DNA from: Nematopogon swammerdamellus
Lineage: Eukaryota > Arthropoda > Insecta > Lepidoptera > Adelidae
Assembly: GCA_946902875.1 (NCBI GenBank)
Contig: OX336342.1
Location: forward strand, 12,207,523 to 12,271,522
Direction: 5' to 3'
DNA length: 64,000 nucleotides
Positions 44,346 to 55,176 of this stretch are shown here, in pieces. The notes under the pieces are model-generated. The model searched no databases. It worked only from the letters and a program-made list of their open reading frames with translations, and had not been told where the DNA came from. Positions within the stretch are counted from its first letter, which is position 1; every line of letters begins with the position of its first letter. The position numbers were made by a program, and so were the translations under genes.

Positions 44346-46705
44346 TTAAAACAGTTTTTGTCGTTTTCTTTTTTTGGCGCGATCATAGGGTGCTCAGTGC
44401 GATACGTGCGTGCGTGTTTGATGGTTTCCTAGATAGAAAATCTTATGTCCCGTCACCTTTATTGTCTGCGAATCGTGTCTATTGCTACCTGGTATAAAGG
44501 TGAGATTACGGGAATTATATACAGGTTGTTAAAACGGCGAGTACATTAATTTCGCCAGAGCAATCCTCATGTTTTTCCTAGACAAAAAAGCAAGTAAAGT
44601 TTTTCTCTAAAGTGTCTTGTTTTCGAGATATGAATTTTTGAAATGTATGTTTTCGTCTAGTGTAATTTAACGCGTTGTTGCCGCTCCGCACCCTCCGCCT
44701 GCCGACCTCCAGTCCTCCACTCACAAAGGTAACCCCCGCCCCTCCCCGCCAACACCTCCGTCCGAGGCGCTCACGTCTCACCCGCTCTTCCCCCCTCCGC
44801 GCCGCCCTGTTGCCATTAGATCATTTTTACACTAAAATAATCAATTAGTTTGTATGAAAACTGTAACTTTTTATTTAAAGGGAATTCAGAAAAAAGTTAT
44901 TTGACTTTTTTGTTACTCTTGATCCCAATAATAATTTCCTAAATTTAATGTACTCGCCGTTTTTACACCCTGTATATAAGTACCCAATAACCATTCGTAC
45001 ACATTATGGCCAGCGAGCGATAGCTGACATAAAAAAAATTAAGATTGTTTTATCACCTAATCCCCTTTTCCGCTTACAGTAAAAATTATATATATACTTC
45101 CCAACCTTATCTTAATTAGGGGGCCGTCGCAAAATTTCGAAAGCAAGGGAGTAGGGACCTTACGGGATCGCTCTGACGTCGCGTCGTACGTGACACGCAG
45201 ATACATTTCGATGAAACTGGTTTCAATATACGCTGAATAAATTGCTGCAGACAGGCGATATAATATGTAAAATGTATAAGTTCGTTCGGTGTAAAGTACG
45301 AGTACAACGTACCCCAAAATGTATAAATTAATGGCATATTTAAAAAATATACATATAACATGTCTCTCTATAATAATTGAGTTAACTTTGAGAAATATTG
45401 CGTTCAATAGTTGACAAAAAATTTAGGTTTGTGGCATACGTTTTTTCTAATAACCATTGTGAGAAAATCTACCTTACTTGAAGGTTTAAAATTTCATTTT
45501 AGCATGAAGTCGTAAATTATAGAATGGAATTGGGCAATAATGGGTATCGAGTAAAATCTACTACAAGCTGATTTAAAAATTGCTGAAGACCGCGTTGGCG
45601 ACACGGCGCGGCGGCGCCCGGTGCGGCGCGTGACGCCGCCGCCGCCGCCGCCTCCGCTGCAGCTGATACATAAGTAAGTAACGATGGTGAACAATATTTA
45701 CCTCATAGGTAGGAAATGTACATAATTACATGAGAGCAAAGCAGCGGTGACTGAACCCTCGACACATGAACAGGATATACACTTCAATTGTGTTCTGCCC
45801 CCCGTCATATACCAACTATCTGCTGAGCAATTATTTTAAACCATCACCTGACAAAGTTGCGAGCTAAGCCGATGTTTAAAATAATGCAAGTTTGACTTTA
45901 TTAATGAAATGTTTACTGTTCGAATGTGTTTCATTAACTATATGAAATCCGTAAACATTTTTGAAGGTCTATTTTTTTATATAATATTTTCACAGGGGAT
46001 ATACAATTTTAGCATTTTAAAATTTTAGCTATATACAATGCCTGTGTGTTTCGATTGACGATTGACTGTGTCGGCGATTGACAATTTTAGCTAGACATAC
46101 AATTTTAGCAACTAAACAAATTATCTGTACGTAGTTTTTGTTAGGTCGGTTCTAATTAACACGAAATCTAAAATACAATTATGCCGACGCCTACTGGATG
46201 TTGCGTCGTTTCCAAGAATAGAGAGTTTTCACCTGAAATCTAGATATTTTTTCCCACATATTGGATTACATCACAGCTGTAGAATTTGTTCCGAGAGAGT
46301 GAGTGAATTGTTTCATAAATATTTTACTTTTAGGTTCCCTTTTCCCAGACTTATTTCATTTTAACGTCTTTAATGACTTCAACAATGCACAACGATATCT
46401 ATACTTGAGCATCGATCAGGCATCTTTCTGGCAGTCGATGAAATAAAGATACTTACATAATATGAATAAAAAGAAATTTAATTATAGTATGAATAAATCG
46501 ATATTTAAATGAGGCATAATGTAAATTCTAATTGGAAATACGCGCCGTTATCCTCTTTACTTCAAGCTTTGATTAATTCATTGTGGGTTTAGTTAAACAT
46601 AATTATAGGAATAATGAATACCATTGGCTTAAGGAAAGAATACCGCAAATGTATTGAAGGATTTTTTTCAATCACAAATTAATAAGCTTCTATAGATATT
46701 TTTAG
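44346..46705. other. Non-coding stretch with one CpG-rich island
   Basis: At 45575-45660 a GC-rich segment encodes repeated Pro or Arg in different frames and is followed by the donor-like AA/GTAAGTAAC at 45673. This is discussed as a candidate exon. A C-rich segment at 44680-44815 lacks features. Otherwise AT-rich. Confidence 0.35.
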
Positions 46706-46835
46706 AATAGAATAGGAAATTCTTTATTGCTCCACAAATATTTCACAAGAATAATACAATGAATACAGTTACATGAGGTGCAAAGGCGGACTTATCCCTT
46801 AAAGAGATTTCTTACAGCCAACCTTTAGGTGTGTG
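46706..46835 (-). mobile_element. LINE 3' tail (CAAAGGCGGACTTATCCCTT end)
   Basis: AGAATAGGAAATTCTTTATT, TACATGAGGTGCAAAGGCGG, ACTTATCCCTTAAAGAGATT and TCTTACAGCCAACC on the plus strand. I recall this kind of block from lepidopteran retrotransposon 3' ends in this reverse orientation. It is too short for clade assignment. Confidence 0.5.
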
Positions 46836-48056
46836 AAATGTGTAAAAATGGAATGTAGGTAGTAGCAAAGATAAGTTGTGACAATTTTTTATTTAAAAAT
46901 ACATATAAGGATTTATTAAAGCCTGAAAAATATAATTATATTTATATAAGTAATACTACATAAGAATAAATAGGAATTAAGAGACATTAATTATGTTAAG
47001 ATAGAGATAAGAAGTTAGATGATGTAAATTATGTAATATATAATAATAGATATCATACTAAGGTGGTTATAATATTGTGGGAGTAGGTCTATGAATAAAT
47101 AATACAGTATAATAAACGAATTACGGAATAAAAGAACAAAGTACATGTTTACCAACCCCCGGCAGCAGTCTGATAAGAATACACATATTGTACTTTACAC
47201 ACAAACGCAAACAGAGCTAAACATATGAAAATGACAATAACAATTTTGGACAAATCAAATTACAGAGAATCGAGGCTAAATGTACAAAATGGTTACAAAA
47301 CGTATAAATGTTTTAAAAACAAGTTAAGCTTAAGACCGACCGGACCGCGAGACCGAATCAACTAATTTGGCCTAATTCTACACGTCACAGTGAGTGCAAC
47401 TCCCGCCCGAGCCGAATCACACTCAATGTGGGCGGTAGAACGCAGCTACTGAAGTGAAGATGAAACATACTATGTAGGTTTTTTTTATTATTCTATATTC
47501 TTTATTTCACGTTTTTACATTTTCATATTAATTTTATATATTATTGTAAACCTATTTAAAGTTACAAAAATATACAAAATTAAATAAAATAAAAACTTTC
47601 ATTATTATTATTAAAATACTTTCTACGACACAAAACTAAACTTAATAGACACTATTAATTATATAAGATAAAAGAAATATTAATAACTCGCAGTCTTCTT
47701 TTATCGTTTTCTATCTTTTATCTTTTATTTATTTTTATCTTTTATTGTTCGATCTAGATTTCCAAGATCATATGCGAGGCGTCGGTCGTCGTCGACTGTC
47801 TTTTCAATTATTCTTTGTGTCACTTTCCCTCGTACAATGTAAAGTGATTTTTGCGAACCTACTGAAAACGCACAAATCCCCAAACCAGCCGCTTATAGAT
47901 TTTTTTTTCTGCAACATAGATTTTAGCCTGCGTTTTGGCACTTTTATTATCTCAAGCAGACTGGCTTTAAAATATATGAAAAAAAAATTTTAATACGTTT
48001 CTATGACCAACACTTATGATAAAGCAATTATTCCTTATATGAGAGGGCCCGACCGC
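46836..48056. other. AT-rich non-coding stretch
   Basis: No gene or transposon end recognised; the 82-residue frame at 47745 has no known motif. Confidence 0.4.
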
Positions 48057-48092
48057 CCAAGGGTAACGTTACTAGGGTTACGTTACCCTTGG
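48057..48092. repeat. 13-bp inverted repeat around GGGTAACGT
   Basis: CCAAGGGTAACGT (48057-48069) and ACGTTACCCTTGG (48080-48092) are exact reverse complements separated by a 10-base loop. The function is unknown. Confidence 0.85.
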
Positions 48093-48539
48093 CGTTAGGG
48101 CGAGCGTATTAATATTAGACAATAGATAGATAGGCTATAGAAAGATGAATATTAGCTTCGGACGGGTGACTCTCCGGCCGGAAGTGTTGAACTTGCACAC
48201 AGCAGCGTATCAATAAGTGCAATACGGAGAGTTGCATGCATACTAATACATATAAACTCTGCAATAATAATCGAATTAATACAATTTTCACGTACCTCAT
48301 CATCAATGGCAAAGTCCTCAATAACACTGTTCGTTATTAGCAGTTACTCAATCGATTCGTATGAGCTTTATCCAATATGATTGAACAAATTGCACTAGTC
48401 ACAACAGTGTCTTAGTTCTCGTTCCGAAAAGTATTTGGACGTTCATACTTTAGCATAGTTTCAAAAGTCATATTCGATTTGTATTAAAATCGCACGGCAT
48501 AAACTATCATCTGCGTGCATTGAACGAACTTGAAGAAGT

Positions 48540-48745
48540 TTGATATCAGTAAGTTGGGAGCGGTGGCGCAAAGATCGCGTAGATGGCGCAGGGTCGACGT
48601 GGACCGTCACCTCCGTCCGACACGACCGCCGCACGAGCTACGCGTCCCGCCGACTGACTCGTAGCGCCGCTACGGCGTCGCCGCCGCCTGACTCGTAGCG
48701 CCGCTACGCGCGTCGCGTCGACTTGCCGCCACCACCTCCCAACTA
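48540..48745. repeat. CpG-rich block with inverted ends and internal duplication
   Basis: The ends AGTTGGGAGCGGTGGCG and the complement of GCCACCACCTCCCAACT form an imperfect inverted repeat. Inside, CTGACTCGTAGCGCCGCTAC occurs twice in tandem, each copy containing the small hairpin CGTAGCG-C-CGCTACG. It is either a compact mobile element or a structured CpG island. Confidence 0.55.
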
Positions 48746-51700
48746 CATATCGGAAAACGCTTTTGTTCTCAATTAGCAAACGGCCGATACATTTTGTATT
48801 AATTTCCGTTACATAGCAATTGATATCATCCGGGTTTAATCAACCGAAATATAAGTACGCAAAATGTTGTATGAACTACACAAATAAAATTAAAGTTAAA
48901 TAAAAAAAAACATTTGTACTCTCTCCGAAGTCTGAAACAATAAAAACATAATTTGAAGTAATCAAATTCCGCTTGCTTTGGCAAGCTGACAGGAAGCCCT
49001 CCGCGCGGTGCACTAGCGGTAAAGTAAACCTAGTTCGACGCTCGCTGCAGCGCACCAAGGGTGGGATAGTGCTTTATAAAAGCTGCCAATTTCCACTCTA
49101 TTAGTCTGAGTATAATTACATATAGGTACCAAGTAGATTATGTACACCATTAGCGATTTTACTAAGCCGCCGCGCAGACAATAGACCTTGACCAATGTTA
49201 CAACTTGGTGAACTTTGTAAACCTATGTCATGAACCGTATGTCGTGCTCCTTTTAGGCAATTATAAAATAGATAAAAAAGTTCATAATTCGTTCAAATGG
49301 AAGATGACCTGTAGACAAGAACTATGAGAATTGACACGATGCATGAGGCTAAGGTAATTGCAATGTTTTTGGCGAACAATATATTTCCTGTTTTAATTGT
49401 CATATAAACCGCAATTTAATTATCGACTTATTAATTCGAGTTCATTTTCACAGCGTAGAGTATGTTCTGCATACAAATTACTCCGCATTATCATCGTAAA
49501 TCATATTCTCAACCTCGAGGTAAAATTGTCTGAGTTTGTCCCGGGCCTCTCGGGTGCCGACCGTCCGATGCGTGACAGTACTATACAAATAAACACATAG
49601 CAATAGTTTTGGAAGAAAATCCTCGAAATAAAAATAAAATTGTTTTTATTATTTTTACCAAAGAATATTTTTGAATTAAGATGATGTAAATGAGGCAAGA
49701 AATGTTTAATTAAGGATTGCCTTGTCTCAAATTACGTGTATAAATTACCCTTTTAGGTTCTTAATTTTTCTTTGTTCATCATTTTCACTAATTGGCCGTT
49801 GCATGTAGACACGGAACATTGAAATCCCGCATTTTTTTATTCTCCATAGTAACTTGTTAAGAAACTCGTCAAGTCAGCTGTTGTCACCGACTTTCTTAAA
49901 ATTTTTTACTATTTCACATTATAAAAATATAGATTTTCATTTCATTTTATATTTTATTCTCAGCCAATCCCTGCCAAACACTTGTGTACAAATGTCTATT
50001 GTTTCCGCATATTGTAGTATGTACTAAAACTTTATACATATATATATACTCTTCACAGGTTCACAGATCTGATCTCATTTTGAAATAAAATATGGTTTCA
50101 TAAAGGCGAAAAAATGCGTGTATAAAATACCAAGTCAATATGTAAAACAAGCTTGCCCTTGTTTTTGTTATGCCATTTGAATATTATAATGACGGCGCGA
50201 ACACGCATCGATAAACATACCGAACGCTAGCTGATGTGACGCAATTTTTCACGAATTTCGGGTTAAACGAAATATCCTTCGTCCTGTAATCCGCTACCAG
50301 ACAAAAATATTTGAATTTCATCTCAGCATAAGCTCGGTTGAACGTTTTACGAGGAGGGCGGTCGAGTTGCGGCACCAGTCTCCGGCGGAGGCGGCGGCGG
50401 CGGCGCAGCGGCGGCGGTGCGCGGGGCGAGTGATAAACGACTATTGTTTTAATCCTGCAGGTAGAGCGCGGTCTAGGCTCGCGGTAGGCTGTACGTGATG
50501 ATGAGAAAGGTTATGCGGCGTACAAACCGCTGCTGCCGCGCTCGGACGACACGTTGTTATCAAACCTACGCACATACTTACCTACTAGCTTTTCGTCGCG
50601 GATTTTCGCACATTTTTTTATATTAAATATTTTACCTCCGGCATACCTTTTTTTGCTTTCCGGGGCACTTTCGGCTCGAAATGAGACCTAGATGTTTATC
50701 GTCGGGCACTGTACCTGTCGCGGTATACAGAAAAAGTACGCGACTCGTTGTTCTGTGCTAACGTAGGTACAACCAGAGATAACGGACACCGGAGCATGTG
50801 AACCTACAGTACAGTAGACGCTACTTGCTCTCAGTTCTCTTAAATGTATCTGCATGTATACATTTTTCAGATTTCATTCGTTTCTTACAACTTTTGTGCA
50901 ATTGTTTGAAATGTATTCGGAAACAATTTATTTATTAATAGTTGAAAAAATTCGGTAAATTTCATCATAATTGAAACTAGTGCTTATTCCACTCTTTAAT
51001 GCTTGACGAAGTTTGACACGCCGCAAGCCATGTGAAGTCGGCTTCATCGGCCTTGCGTGAAGTTCTCCGTCTCGCCTGTGGTGAATTGTGCCGAGGAGTG
51101 CCAACCATTATAATGAAGACATATTGCATCTCTTTGAACACACTGAGACAACTTCATACTTACCTACTGTAGTTTTGGTTCTGAATATTAGTGATTTCAT
51201 TTCGTCTGTCTGTGTCAGTTTGTATTATATTTTGGTTGTGGTGTCAACTGTGAACTTATTGCAGGATGAAAGTTCTCCGAGTTTACATAATGTTAACGTT
51301 ATTATTGTACAGATTTTCTTAGATGTTTTCCCTCACGACGTGATGAACAGTCACATTATACCTACTAGCTCTAAAAGTATTTTGTTCACCAGTATCAAGT
51401 ACCATGTCACGTCGAGCTTCTAATGATCACTATAGTAAATATACTAAAATATACTAACACTTTTTGTATTTTATTCTTTTTTAAGCTACCTGCAGAATCT
51501 CATCTATCCTTTTCAACTAATATTTGACTTGTAGATATTAATTACTCGACAAGGCCACGGTACATCCGTCACCGCTCGTGCTCCCGACGCGACGTGTACA
51601 AAGTCCAAATGTGCCAATAATATCCTTGATTCCCAACCGCGCCTTCCCGACGTGGACGCACAAACAAATCTCACCGCCACCGTAATGCTTTACAGCAGCT

Positions 51701-51926
51701 TACAAAAATTGCCTCCGAACATTTCTCTTCCGTTTTAGTGCTCCCCATTTGTATTCATTTCTTCGTTTTGATCTGGCAGTAGGCCAGAGTTAGCGAGCAT
51801 AACACATATCTGCTTTGTTTATCTTTTAGTATTGATCTTATTTATTTGCTCTTTCAACTTGGAGTGTTAGGAAAAACCAACGAGCAAGAGTGTGACATGG
51901 TAAGCGAACGACATCTCACGATGTGA
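48746..51926. other. Non-coding stretch with a GC-rich patch
   Basis: At 50350-50425 a GGC/GCG-repeat patch (CCGGCGGAGGCGGCGGCGGC) is open in a frame running to a CTGCAG/GTAGAG site near 50461, but no homology supports an exon. The 111-residue frame at 51088-51423 (plus) is Ile/Val/Ser-rich with no motif. Nothing else was recognised. Confidence 0.35.
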
Positions 51927-51943
51927 ACCTAACCTAACCTAAC
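51927..51943. repeat. Interstitial insect telomere-type repeat (CCTAA)3
   Basis: Three head-to-tail CCTAA units (TTAGG on the minus strand). It is too short to mark a chromosome end; such short runs are scattered in insect genomes. Confidence 0.6.
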
Positions 51944-52211
51944 GCTCTTCAGTCCTCACTCGCATATTTGCACACATTAGATGATAAGGTGAGCGATACA
52001 ACACAAGGTTCAGTCATTGTGAACTCAGCTTAAGCTGTTTTGGTAGGTGAAATGATTTTTCGGGAGGGATGTATGAAATGGCTCACCTAGTGAAGCGAAA
52101 TAAAAATTACAACAATGTCCCTTTTAAACATTGTAGTACTTTTCTCGTGTGTTGTACTGCCATTTTCATCCTACTACTATGGAAAAGCCACAAAGTAAAC
52201 ATTGAGCGCGT
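51944..52211. other. Non-coding stretch
   Basis: Nothing recognised. Confidence 0.4.
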
Positions 52212-52344
52212 CTTGCACCAACACGAGTTTAGAGTTAAATAGCGAGTTATGGATTTAAACGCGGTTCAAACGCGGTTCCCACATACAACGGGTGCTAGTT
52301 TAACGAGTTAAAATGGTTTATAGTTAAATTCGTGTTGGTGCAAG
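52212..52344. mobile_element. 133-bp MITE with CTTGCACCAACACGA ends
   Basis: The left end CTTGCACCAACACGAGTTTA is mirrored at the right by the complement of AAATTCGTGTTGGTGCAAG. The inner GAGTTAAAT and CGAGTTA blocks are also mirrored. No target duplication is clear. It is too small to code. Confidence 0.8.
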
Positions 52345-53501
52345 TGGGCCTAAGACTGTGTTTCGCTGAACAGCCGAAAGTGCTAAATAAATTTCAAAAA
52401 GTTATTGTGTCATTCGACTTATTTCACTCAGGAGTCTTATTAGGACTTAGGCCATGTTTTTCAAATTGAAAATGGTCGGCGCTTGCCTTCTTTACTTTGT
52501 TTTTAATAGTCGAGTTTTATAAGATTTTTATATACCTATATATTTTTGCCCTTTCGAATCACGAAGGAGGAAATGCATTCAAAACTATTTCATACATACA
52601 TATATGTAAGTATGCATGGACATGATTTGTCTCCGAGCACCTAAAATATGTCTGACAGGACAGCAGTGGATAATATGGGACCCTCACACGAGCAAAAAGC
52701 AGACCTGAAGTTAATGTTCGCTCGTATGCGCTGGTTGACTTCCTATCGCGCAATTTGGGGAGCGGGTGTGTGCGCGGCGCGCGGACGGGACGCGGAGCGC
52801 GACTCGCTATTATTCAGCCATTTCTATTCGCCGTCGTCTGAGCGCTTGCGGAAATACGAGTATATATCTCGGCTAAGCGCTAAGTGTGATGTTCATTAAT
52901 TTGTCAGTGCCGCCGCCGCGCGCCGTCGCGCCGCCGCCGCCGCGGCCGCCCGCGCGCGTGATGACACCGGCAGTCGTAATAACGCGCGTGCGTCTTTTTT
53001 TCTGCTCTACAAATGAAATGCAGCGTCTGAATTAAACGATTCAAAAGGATAGAGCTGTTATTGTCATACATTTCGTACATGGCTCTGCAAATGTACAATA
53101 TATTATATCATATTATGTATACATTGTATGTCAAAACCATTGAAACGATGTCCCCCATGTTCAGAGTTAGTAAATATATGTATGTTAGTAGGTATATTTA
53201 GTCTATCTTTTTTTAAATATATTAAACATATATTTTGTATTACTGTTATAATATTTATGTTGCTTTCCGCCACTCACCTAGTAGTTATCATACGCCAAAG
53301 GTTCTCGTATGGTTTGGAAATGCCTGGATGCATGCCAGTGTAACCTTTTGCCTATATTTTATTAACCCCCTACAAAAAAAAGATATTTTAACGTGTGTGT
53401 ATATATGTGTATGGTTGTTTCTGTCTGTGGCATCGTAGCTCCCATACGGTTTTTTATTAGAAAGCTGGTTTAATAGGGATGGTTCTTAGCTATGTTTGTA
53501 A
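52345..53501. other. Non-coding stretch with CpG islands
   Basis: CpG-rich segments at 52755-52815 and 52905-52965 (GCCGCCGCCGCGCGCCGTCG, CCGCGGCCGCCCGCGCGCGT) could be promoter DNA. No transcript structure is visible. The rest is AT-rich. Confidence 0.35.
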
Positions 53502-53600
53502 TTTTTTTTATAAGGAAACTGAGACGGTTGCCGACATCACCTCCAACATCCGTGATGTCAGCTCATAACACCGGATGAACTTGGTGCCACGTCAGTAATC
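53502..53600 (-). mobile_element. SINE 3' fragment
   Basis: TTTTTTTTATAAGGAAACTG, CCGACATCACCTCCAACATC and CGTGATGTCAGCTCATAACA are the reverse complement of the SINE 3' end. It stops after about 95 bp at GCCACGTCAGTA. Confidence 0.75.
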
Positions 53601-53705
53601 ATGTACCTAATCAAGAAATTAAGTAATAAAAAAATTCCTCATCTTAAAAAGTGGACTGATTTGCATGCGGTATTAAAAAGAAGCTTGAAATAAAATTGAA
53701 ATTAG

Positions 53706-53854
53706 AAAAAAAAACCCCGACCCTTAAAAATTCTAAAATTCCGTTTACTTACATAAAGGAGTCGGGGGACAGCGGTAAGTAAAATAAAAACTCAGAGCTG
53801 CGCGGGAATTTACTTAGCGATCCACCGACTCCTTTTAAGAGTCGGGGTTTTTTT
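53706..53854. mobile_element. Short MITE with AAAAACCCCGAC ends
   Basis: AAAAAAACCCCGACCCTTAA (left, from about 53708) is mirrored by TTTTAAGAGTCGGGGTTTTT (right, ending 53854), with about one mismatch in 22. An additional internal GGAGTCGGGG repeats the end motif. Non-coding, about 147 bp. Confidence 0.75.
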
Positions 53855-54067
53855 AAGTGCAATCTACACTAAGATTATAAAGAGGTAAAGATTGTAAGTT
53901 AGGATGTAGGAGGTAATCTCCGAAAATACTCACCCGATTTAAAAAATTATTTGACCAATATTTAGAATAATTGACCTTCAGGACGGACATAGGCTATCTA
54001 TACGATCGAATCCGCGGGCACAAACTAGCAAATAAAATACAATACAATTCATCATAATGTGTCATAC

Positions 54068-54328
54068 ATTTCCTACAAAACGGTAGGTCCCTTCTTTTCT
54101 CGCCTTACTATGTGGTAGGCCCGTCGGGGTTGGAACCACCTCACTGCATGAAAGGTCAGTCGAAGCAGCTATTTATGTAAATATTTCGTGTTTACCGTGA
54201 AGCATGGCACGACCAAAGAGAAGCACTGACGTGGCACCTAGTTCACCGAGGTATTATGGGCTGGCGTGCCTGACATAACGGGTGTTGTAAGTGATGCAGC
54301 TAACCATGTCAGTTTCCACAAAAAAATA
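54068..54328 (+). mobile_element. SINE, 5'-truncated
   Basis: ACAAAACGGTAGGTCCCTTC, CCTTACTATGTGGTAGGCCC, GTCGGGGTTGGAACCACCTC, GAAAGGTCAGTCGAAGCAGC and ACCATGTCAGTTTCCAC with an A tail. The tRNA/5S head is missing. Confidence 0.78.
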
Positions 54329-55176
54329 TATACTTCATCCCCAACACAATCTTTAGAAACCGCACGCTCAGCGAGGTGAAATACAGTCACATTTTTAGTT
54401 TCTATATCCAGTGTGGGGTAAAAAAAATACGAAACTGTATAATTGTGTTTTAAAGGTTTTTTTTTGTGTTGCGGAAACCTCTGTGCGTAATTCTGACACG
54501 CACTTGGCAGGTTTTTTTTTATTATCACAATATGCAAGGACGCCGGACCTTGCCCGCGCCAGCGTAACACGACGTTTGTATAAACCACCGAGCATACATA
54601 CGGGAGACGCAACGCTACTGCGTTTGTATCGGAGCACGGCTAAACAAAAATCCCTACTACTACGAAAATCGAAATCGCAATTTAATCTTTTATGACGTGA
54701 CTTGTCTATCTCCGTTACCCATATCGCGCCCTGCGATATGGAGAGAGACAGAGCGAGCAAGGCCAGCGACAGGTTTGTTATCGCTGGCTTGGCTCGGGTA
54801 TCTGGTAGTAAGAGCCGACCGTCCGACCAATCGGAAGCCTTGCTTGACGGCAACTTGACGGGATCACTACGAATGCCAGTCTGACGGACGATGATGGCGC
54901 GGTATATTTGTGAATTTTGAAATTGTTATTTGTAATATTATTTCAAATAGTTTTTACTGAACGAATATTATTGTTTGAATCCAAAAAAAAATATTGAAAA
55001 ATTAAACCAGACTGTTGTTCTAATATTTTTGAAAAGTTGTACTAATAATCAGTGATAGGAATAAATAGGGCTTATTTACCTAAACTTCGAGGAACAGAGT
55101 AAAAGATTGGAGTCTTCCTTAAAACAATATTTTTTTCCGGTTTAATAATATTCATGGTGTTTTAATCTCGCGATTT
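54329..55176. other. Non-coding stretch before the satellite
   Basis: Around 54465-54525, GCGGAAACCTCTGTGCGTAA and TTCTGACACGCACTTGGCAG resemble the GGTTCCG-element end. The remainder, including overlapping frames on both strands at 54395-54853, shows no recognised protein. Confidence 0.4.

Noticed and set aside
45494..45694. Gly-rich protein from the minus frame SCSGGGGGGGVTRR
   Set aside because: Poly-Gly comes from a GCC repeat read in one of three open frames; it is kept only as an uncertain exon island.
51088..51423. 111-residue plus-strand frame
   Set aside because: It has ordinary AT-rich random composition, no recognisable domain, and no promoter, splice or polyadenylation context.
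51927..51943. Telomere or subtelomere boundary
   Set aside because: Only three units of the telomere motif, internal to ordinary repeat-rich DNA on both sides.
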